Assembly (NCBI GenBank): GCA_021785115.1
Contig: JAJYGO010000089.1
Coordinates: 1 to 20,485 of the forward strand
Direction of reading: 5' to 3'
DNA: 20,485 nucleotides
From: Chloroflexota bacterium
GTDB taxonomy: Bacteria; Chloroflexota; Limnocylindria; Limnocylindrales; CSP1-4
Shown: in pieces, positions 15,059 to 20,485 of the stretch
How the letters are laid out: the number at the start of each line of letters is the position of its first letter
Numbering within the stretch: the stretch's first letter is position 1
Notes under the pieces: generated by a model
Seen by the model: only the letters and a program-made list of their open reading frames with translations
Told to the model about the DNA's origin: nothing
Database searches by the model: none
Position numbers and translations under genes: made by a program

Positions 15059-16489
15059 ATGAACGGCTCGATCCGGCTTCTCGGCTGCACGCTGGTCGTC
15101 CTCGCGGGCGTGGTGGCGGCGCCGCGTGCGCGAGCGGCGCCCCTGGTGACCGACGCCTGGCTCGACGAGACGGCGGGTCGGTGGCAGGAGGTCGCCCGCC
15201 GGGTGTGGGGCTTCCACGAGCTGGCCTGGGAGGAGCGGCAGTCCTCCGCGCTGCTGGCCGACGTCCTCGAGCGGGAGGGCTTCGCGGTGGAGCGCGGAGT
15301 GGCCGGCATCCCGACCGCCTTCGTGGCCCGTGCCGGCCAGGGCGCCCCGGTGATCGGACTGCTCGCGGAGTACGACGCGCTCCCCGGCCTCTCCCAGGAG
15401 GCGGGCGCCACGGCGGAGAAGCGACTCGAGGCCGGCGCGCCCGGGCACGGCTGCGGCCACAACCTGCTCGGCACCGCGGCCGTCGCCGCGGGCATCGCGG
15501 CCAACCGGGCCCGCGTGGCGGATCACCTCCCCGGGACGATCGTCCTCTTCGGCACCCCGGCGGAGGAGCAGCTGACGGGGAAGGGCTTCCTGGCGCGCGC
15601 CGGCGTCTTCGACCACGTCGACGCGGTGCTCGCCTGGCACCCCGGCACCCACAACGAGCTGGTGAACCGCGTGCGCCTGGCCCTGAGCGCGATGGACGTC
15701 GAGTTCTTCGGGAAGACCGCCCACGCGGCGGCGAACCCCTGGTTCGGGCGCGGCGCGCTCGACGCGGTGGAGCTGCTCGACCACGCCATGGCGCTCATGC
15801 GGGAGCACGTCCGGCCCAGCGCCCGCATGCACCGCGTGATCAAGGCCGGCGGCACCGTCCCCAACGTGATCTCCGACTACGCCAAGGTGCAGTGGTGGGT
15901 GCGCGCCGCGAACGTGACCGAGCTGGAGGAGCTGGTCGGCCGCGTCCGGAAGGCGGCCGACGGGGTCGCGGCCGCCACCGAGACGCGCGCCCGCGTGACG
16001 CTCCTCGCGCAGACGCGCGACGTCGTCCCGAACGACACCCTGGGCGGCGTGCTCCAGCGGGAGCTGGAGCGTGTCGGACCGCCGCGGTGGGACGCGGCCG
16101 ACCAGGAGCAGGCGCGCGCCCTCCAGGAGCGGCTCGGGGTCGCGACGAGCGGCCTCTCCGACGCCGTCGTGCCCTACGGTCCGGCCCACGGCGCCGGCGC
16201 ATCGTCCGACATCGGCGAGACGAGCGCGGTCGCGCCCCTGGCCGAGCTGGAGGTCGTGACCCGCCCGCTCGGCACGCCCAGCCACCACTGGGTCGTGACC
16301 AGCTGCTCGGCCCACCCCATCGGCTTCAAGGGGATGGGCGTGGCCGCGAAGGTGCTCGCCGCCTCCGCCGTGGACCTCCTGCGCGACCCCGCGCTGGTCC
16401 GCGCGGCGCGGGCGGAGTTCGTGAAGGCGACCGGCGGGAAGCCGTACCGCAGCCCCCTCGCGCCCGACGCGAGGCCCGTGTCCTACTGA
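15059..16489 (+). CDS. Secreted M20 family amidohydrolase, AbgB-like
   Basis: The product is 476 residues from ATG 15059 (478 from ATG 15053). The later ATG was chosen because GGGAG is six bases before it but touches the first. The N-terminus is a signal peptide with hydrophobic core LLGCTLVVLAGVVAA and an Ala-X-Ala site near ARAAP, so the enzyme is probably periplasmic, unlike cytoplasmic AbgB. M20 metal-site motifs are present: LLAEYDALPGLSQEAG, GHGCGHNLLG with the conserved His, and GTPAEEQ with the catalytic Glu pair. The dimerisation-domain FFGKTAHAAANPW and a C-terminal SHHW segment also fit. Relatives hydrolyse p-aminobenzoyl-glutamate or N-acyl/aryl amino acids. It stands alone on the plus strand, divergent from the Cys-rich gene. 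Confidence 0.9.
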   Translation: MNGSIRLLGCTLVVLAGVVAAPRARAAPLVTDAWLDETAGRWQEVARRVWGFHELAWEERQSSALLADVLEREGFAVERGVAGIPTAFVARAGQGAPVIGLLAEYDALPGLSQEAGATAEKRLEAGAPGHGCGHNLLGTAAVAAGIAANRARVADHLPGTIVLFGTPAEEQLTGKGFLARAGVFDHVDAVLAWHPGTHNELVNRVRLALSAMDVEFFGKTAHAAANPWFGRGALDAVELLDHAMALMREHVRPSARMHRVIKAGGTVPNVISDYAKVQWWVRAANVTELEELVGRVRKAADGVAAATETRARVTLLAQTRDVVPNDTLGGVLQRELERVGPPRWDAADQEQARALQERLGVATSGLSDAVVPYGPAHGAGASSDIGETSAVAPLAELEVVTRPLGTPSHHWVVTSCSAHPIGFKGMGVAAKVLAASAVDLLRDPALVRAARAEFVKATGGKPYRSPLAPDARPVSY

Positions 16490-16592
16490 ACCGACGGTGA
16501 CGCCGGCGGGCGTGGCCGACCACGTGTGGTCACTTCAAGAGATCGCCCGCCTGGCCGACCGAAACCGAGACACTACCGCGCCCGGCGCGTGC

Positions 16593-16621
16593 TTGCGGCG
16601 CGCGCGGCTTCGCCGTAGGTT
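16593..16621 (+). promoter_or_regulatory. Candidate promoter of the STAND ATPase gene, near-leaderless
   Basis: TTGCGG (16593-16598), a 17-base spacer and TAGGTT (16616-16621) fit a sigma-70-like promoter. The -10 ends only nine bases before the GTG start at 16631 and there is no ribosome site, so the transcript would begin within a few bases of the start codon. Confidence 0.5.
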
Positions 16622-16630
16622 AGCGCGCCC

Positions 16631-19600
16631 GTGGAGACGAGGTCCGGAACGTCCGCTGCCCGCTCGCGGCTGCCGCTTCTCGTCGTCGCCGCGCTGCTCG
16701 CCTGGTCGCCGCCGCCCGCCGCCGGGGCGGAGCCGGACGCCGCGGCCGCGGAGCGGCGGAAGGCGCTGTGCGCCCCCGAGATCGCCCAGATGGGCGCGCT
16801 CAAGCAGTCGCTCGACGCGTGCGACGCGAGCGCCCGCGACGCGCGCGCGCGGGAGCAGGCCTGCCGGGCCCAGAACGCGGCCGACGCGGAGCGCATCAAC
16901 GCCTGCCGCGCGAGCGTCCGGGCCGCCGAGTCGAACCGCGACGCGCTCTGCCGCGCGGTGGGCGACTTCGGCCGCCTGGTGGCGGAGGGCAACGCGCCGG
17001 TGGGCAACGTGGAGGGCTGCCTCCCGCCCCAGTACCTGGAGCAGATCGCCGCCGAGCTGGCCGCGTGGCGTCGGGAGTTCCCGCAGCTCCGCGCGCTCCT
17101 GCAGTTCGCGAGCGGCGCGCGCGCGGAGCTGCCGCCGCCCGCCGGCGGCGACCAGCCGGTCGACCGCGTGGTGGGCGAGCTGGTGGCGAGCGACGGCACG
17201 CACCCGCCGATCCTCTACCGGCGCCTGCTCACCACGGCCCTGGAGCGGGTGGCGCCCCGGTTCTGGGGCAGGCTTCGAGCGCGCGGCGGCGCGGCCGTGG
17301 AGGCCTGGTTCGCCTCGCGCGCGCGGCTCGAGCCCGACCTCGTCGCCGAGGCGCGCGCGGGCGCGGGGATCCCGCAGGCCCCCCCAGGCTCCTCGGCGCC
17401 GCCGCTGGCGGCGGCGCTGAAGTTCGTGCAGACGTACATCGACCTCGCCCGCTGCACCAAGCTCTCGCCGCACGCGCGCGACTGCGGGCGGGCGCGGCAG
17501 CTGCAGGAGCTGCTGGAGAGCAGCGGTCCCCTGGTGGTCGAGCGGCGCGTCGAGTCGATCTGGGCCAGCGACTGCCGCACGCTGGGCCCGGCCACGGTGC
17601 TCGAGTGGCTCCAGGACTTCCCGAGCTCGCAGCAGCGCGTCGACGAGGCGCAGTGGGCGCACGTCTCGGAGACCGGGTTCACGAAGCTGCAGACGTGCTT
17701 CCTGGGGGATCCGACCGCCGGGACCTCGCCCGCGGCCTGGGTGAGCCGCCGGCTGCCCTCGCCCAACGTGCTGACCGGGCCCGCGCTGGCGCGGCTCACG
17801 CGGATCCGGCAGCGCTGGCGCGCCGGGAGCGACGAGGAGGTGTGCGCGCGCGCCGTCCGGACCCTGCAGCGGATGGAGCCGCCCCCGGCCTGCGAGCTGC
17901 CCGGCACCGTCCACGACGCGCTCCTGCAGTGGATCGCGCGCGACGCCGAGCCGCACCGGCCGCCGCCGAGCGCGGCGCTCCGCGCGTGCACGGACCTGCT
18001 GGACGCGCTCTGGGAGGGGAAGCGGGCCGGCATCGCGGCCTCGTTCGCGCGGCCTCCGGGCCCCGGCGAGATGGTCGAGGCGCTGGAGGGGCACGCGACC
18101 ACGCCCATGGGGCGGCTGCGCGTCCTGTGCGACGAGCGGCGGGGCGGTCCGGGGTTCCCGGCCCAGGTGGCCGCCATCGCCGAGCTCGCGCCGGGCCTCG
18201 GGGAGAGGCCGGAGGCGAGTCCGTGGCGCGTCGATCGCGGCACCGGCCTGCCGATCGAGCAGGTGCGCTTCGCCGCGGCCGCGCGCGCGGGGGCGTGGGT
18301 CCGGAACCTCTTCGCGCGCCGGACACCGTGCGCGGCCCTAAGCCTGGGCGCGGAGCGGTGCGCCGCCTGCAGCGCCGCACGCTCGCCGGGCGCCTTCGAC
18401 TGCGACCTCCTGCGGCGGCTCGACCACACCTGGAGCCGCCGGCAGCGCATCCTCTGGATCTCGCTCGCGTGCCTCGCCGCCGCCGTGCTGCTCGTCACCT
18501 GGTCCGGCCGCATGTGGTCGGCGTGGCGCCGCTTCGGCTCCTGGGCGGCGCGGCTGCGGGCCCACCTCGAGAGCATCGGCATCCCGGCGGCGCAGGAGCG
18601 CTGGTCCTGGCTCCTCCCGTCCCGTCTCCAGAGCGTGATCGTCGAGCTGCCGTCCACGCCGGCCTGGGATCGGTGGGGACGGCGCGCGCTGGTGTACCGG
18701 AGCGAGGGTAGGGCGCGGGTCGTCGATCGCGACGTCAACCGGGCCGCCACGCGGGCCCGCGCCGAGGGCGCCGAGCTCACCATCATGGCCCATGACGACG
18801 GCGCCTCCCCCGACCTGGGCGCGGTCCGGGCGCTGCTGGAGTGGGCCGCGCGCGGCTCCGGCCGGGCCGTGCAGGTCGTCCCCATGCCGGTGAGCCGCCT
18901 GCACTGGCTGCGCAACCCGGACGACCTGCTCGACGCGGTGGAGCAGACCTCGGCGCGCGGCAACCCCTTCGAGCTGCGCGGTCGCGTGACCTCGCCCAGC
19001 CAGTTCTTCGACCGCGAGCGGCTCGTCTCGGGCCTGCTCGCCGACGTGCAGGCCGGGAGCTGGGTCTTCGTGGGCGGGCTGCGGCGGTTCGGCAAGTCGT
19101 CCCTGGCGCTCGAGATCACCCGCCGGCTCACAGGGCCCTCCGCCTACGTGGACCTCGCCGCCTTCCACCACGAGATCGGCGCCGCCGGCGATCCGGCGCA
19201 CGCCGCCGACTCCGTCCTCCGGTACGCCAGCGTCCGGCTGCACGAGTCCGTGGTGGCGCGCTACGGCGCCGCGGCCGGGATCCCGCCGCCGCTGCCGGCG
19301 GGCCGGCCCGTGGCGGCCGCGGAGGCGACGGAGTGGTTCCGCGCCGTCGCGCGCGCCTGCGCCCACGGCGCGGGACATCGGCCCGAGCCGATGCTGCTCG
19401 TGTTCGACGAGCTGGAGCAGGCGATCGGCGTGGACCCCGACCGGCTGCCCCGCGCCATGGCCGTCCTCTCCATCCTGCTCGGCCGGCTGCGCGGGGCGCT
19501 GAACGACCCCGGCGCCGGGGCCACGCGCACCGGCGTGCTGCTCTGCGGCGCCATGCACCCCGTCGTGTGGGCGCCGCTCCCCGCCCTGGCGGGACAGTCG

Positions 19601-20257
19601 GTGATGGGCGCCTTCCAGACCGTGTTCGTGCCGCGGGTCCCCGAGGAGGCCGCGTTCGCCATGATGCGGGGCCTGGGCGCGCGCCAGGGGATCCGCTTCA
19701 GCGACCCCGCGCTGGCGCTGATCGTCGAGCAGGCCTGCGGCGTACCCCTGCTCATGCGCCGGCTCGCCTCCTCCGTCCTGGAGCTCTACGATCCGGAGCG
19801 GGCGCGCCAGGGAGCGCTGGGGGCCGTCGAGATCGGCATCGAGGGGGCCTCTGCGGCCGTCCGGCGCGAGGGGGAGGAGGGCGCGCCGCTGCGCGTGTGG
19901 GTGGAGTCGGAGATCGCCGAGCCTCGCAGCGTCGCCGGAGCGTTGCTGCGCCGGCTGGCGTTCGCGGGGCGCATGACCGCCGGCGCGCTCAGCGCGACCG
20001 CGGTCGAGGAGCTGCGCGCCCAGTTCACGGCGACCGGGATCGACCGCCTGCTCGATCCCGACGAGCAGGCGCGCCGCGCCGCCGAGGCGGCGGGCGTGAT
20101 GGTCCGCATGCTGGGAGAGACCGGGCTCCTCGCCCCGGAGGGCAACCCGACGAGCCCGGAGGCCTACGTCTTCCCGGACGGCCTGCTGCGCCGGATCCTG
20201 GCGCCTGGCCGCGGGCCCTCCGCACCGGAGGCCGTGGCCGGCGCATCCGCCTCCTGA
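16631..20257 (+). CDS. Transmembrane STAND-type ATPase with exported Cys-rich domain
   Basis: The 1208-residue protein starts at GTG. Residues 12-33 form a signal peptide (LPLLVVAALLAW core, AGA cleavage near 33). Residues 34-605 should be extracytoplasmic: a helical stretch with regularly spaced cysteines (C47, C64, C78, C92, C107, C130), a long all-alpha-looking region, and a juxtamembrane cluster C567, C577, C580, C591. One transmembrane helix spans about 606-625 (WISLACLAAAVLLVTW). In the cytoplasm, about 650-780 is an unassigned alpha/beta domain, followed by an NPFELRG...FFDRERL lead-in to an AAA/STAND NTPase with Walker A GLRRFGKS (816-823) and Walker B LLVFDELE (D926, E927). A CGVPLLMRRL segment matches the STAND GxP helix, and a winged-helix-like tail covers about 1095-1190. 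It looks like an inside-signalling receptor ATPase; ligand and output are unknown. A lipoprotein gene follows 91 bases downstream. Confidence 0.85.
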   Translation: METRSGTSAARSRLPLLVVAALLAWSPPPAAGAEPDAAAAERRKALCAPEIAQMGALKQSLDACDASARDARAREQACRAQNAADAERINACRASVRAAESNRDALCRAVGDFGRLVAEGNAPVGNVEGCLPPQYLEQIAAELAAWRREFPQLRALLQFASGARAELPPPAGGDQPVDRVVGELVASDGTHPPILYRRLLTTALERVAPRFWGRLRARGGAAVEAWFASRARLEPDLVAEARAGAGIPQAPPGSSAPPLAAALKFVQTYIDLARCTKLSPHARDCGRARQLQELLESSGPLVVERRVESIWASDCRTLGPATVLEWLQDFPSSQQRVDEAQWAHVSETGFTKLQTCFLGDPTAGTSPAAWVSRRLPSPNVLTGPALARLTRIRQRWRAGSDEEVCARAVRTLQRMEPPPACELPGTVHDALLQWIARDAEPHRPPPSAALRACTDLLDALWEGKRAGIAASFARPPGPGEMVEALEGHATTPMGRLRVLCDERRGGPGFPAQVAAIAELAPGLGERPEASPWRVDRGTGLPIEQVRFAAAARAGAWVRNLFARRTPCAALSLGAERCAACSAARSPGAFDCDLLRRLDHTWSRRQRILWISLACLAAAVLLVTWSGRMWSAWRRFGSWAARLRAHLESIGIPAAQERWSWLLPSRLQSVIVELPSTPAWDRWGRRALVYRSEGRARVVDRDVNRAATRARAEGAELTIMAHDDGASPDLGAVRALLEWAARGSGRAVQVVPMPVSRLHWLRNPDDLLDAVEQTSARGNPFELRGRVTSPSQFFDRERLVSGLLADVQAGSWVFVGGLRRFGKSSLALEITRRLTGPSAYVDLAAFHHEIGAAGDPAHAADSVLRYASVRLHESVVARYGAAAGIPPPLPAGRPVAAAEATEWFRAVARACAHGAGHRPEPMLLVFDELEQAIGVDPDRLPRAMAVLSILLGRLRGALNDPGAGATRTGVLLCGAMHPVVWAPLPALAGQSVMGAFQTVFVPRVPEEAAFAMMRGLGARQGIRFSDPALALIVEQACGVPLLMRRLASSVLELYDPERARQGALGAVEIGIEGASAAVRREGEEGAPLRVWVESEIAEPRSVAGALLRRLAFAGRMTAGALSATAVEELRAQFTATGIDRLLDPDEQARRAAEAAGVMVRMLGETGLLAPEGNPTSPEAYVFPDGLLRRILAPGRGPSAPEAVAGASAS

Positions 20258-20293
20258 GGGACCGTCCGCGGCCGCGCGCCGCAGGGGGAACCA

Positions 20294-20309
20294 GCGCCGC
20301 GGGCGGCGC
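20294..20309 (+). terminator. Small GC hairpin after the STAND gene
   Basis: gcgccg (20294-20299) pairs with cggcgc (20304-20309) around a cggg loop. It has no T-run and lies in very GC-rich DNA, so the assignment is weak. Confidence 0.25.
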
Positions 20310-20335
20310 CGCACCCCGCGCACCCGACGATGCGA

Positions 20336-20341
20336 TACGCT
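20336..20341 (+). promoter_or_regulatory. -10-like TACGCT seven bases before a GTG start
   Basis: TACGCT fits the TANNNT -10 pattern and lies seven bases before the GTG at 20349, with no ribosome site between. This suggests a leaderless transcript, similar to the STAND gene. No good -35 was seen. Confidence 0.4.
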
Positions 20342-20348
20342 GGTCCCC

Positions 20349-20485
20349 GTGAGGCTCGCCCGGTTCGCGCTGCTGCCGCTCCTCATGGGATGCCAGTCGT
20401 CGGCGCCCTACACCGTCCCGAGCATGCTGGTGAACGGCGGGCTCGCCGCGGGCGCGGCCGCCGCGGAGCGCGCCGCCGGGGGCTG
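20349..20485 (+). CDS. Small lipoprotein (3' truncated by window end)
   Basis: From GTG 20349 the frame encodes a lipoprotein signal: MRLARFALLPLLMGC, where LMGC is the lipobox and the lipidated Cys is residue 15. The mature part begins QSSAPYTVPS and continues MLVNGGLAAGAAAAERAAGG up to the window edge. The opening matches a type of small lipoprotein I associate with high-GC deltaproteobacteria, in which a YTVPS segment is followed by an Ala-rich helix and a Cys-rich tail; the tail lies beyond the window. Function unknown. It follows the STAND receptor gene on the same strand and could be its extracytoplasmic partner, which is inference. Confidence 0.65.
   Translation, partial: MRLARFALLPLLMGCQSSAPYTVPSMLVNGGLAAGAAAAERAAGG

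Noticed and set aside
1..20485. tRNA, rRNA, CRISPR, insertion sequence, integrase or phage genes
   Set aside because: Looked for by eye on both strands; no cloverleaf, regularly spaced repeats, transposase motifs or terminal repeats were seen.

Overview
The window is GC-rich throughout, roughly 60-70% G+C by eye at the left end and well above 70% at the right end. It looks like chromosome from a Gram-negative bacterium. The evidence is an octaheme c-type cytochrome lipoprotein, other export signals and lipoboxes, CaiB/MaoC/SDR/MFS catabolic genes and GT21-type lipid glycosylation. Myxococcota/Desulfobacterota-like or Rokubacteria-like lineages would fit, but nothing here fixes the taxon. I found no rRNA, tRNA, CRISPR array, transposase, integrase or phage gene.

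Left block (1-4546): a forward operon of two separate hot-dog (MaoC-type) subunits, a class III CoA-transferase and an MFS anion symporter, which reads as uptake and CoA-ester metabolism of an organic acid. The transporter gene is frameshifted near 3084. A convergent pair follows on the minus strand: an SDR dehydrogenase, then a small cupin.

Second block (4661-7060): a minus-strand gene for a lipoprotein with a collagen-like stalk, two beta-sandwich-like repeats and eight CXXCH heme motifs. A perfect 19-bp inverted repeat follows its stop codon. This is probably a cell-surface or outer-membrane-facing electron carrier.

Third block (7373-10983): a calcineurin-type phosphoesterase and a GT21 (ceramide-glucosyltransferase-like) enzyme on the minus strand, divergent from an MGDG-synthase-like GT-B glycosyltransferase. 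The set resembles phosphate-responsive membrane-lipid remodelling modules.

Fourth block (10946-14399): a tight minus-strand operon of an SHS-type MFS carboxylate transporter, a Tm-1-like ATP-binding protein (UPF0261) and a TIM-barrel PEP-hydrolase-like protein. The last two correspond to the two halves of the plant Tm-1 protein.

Right block (14544-20485): a 69-residue cysteine-rich protein, a divergent secreted M20 (AbgB-like) amidohydrolase, a 1208-residue transmembrane STAND-type ATPase with a large exported cysteine-rich domain, and the start of a small lipoprotein gene cut by the window end. The STAND receptor is the best candidate here for an undescribed system.
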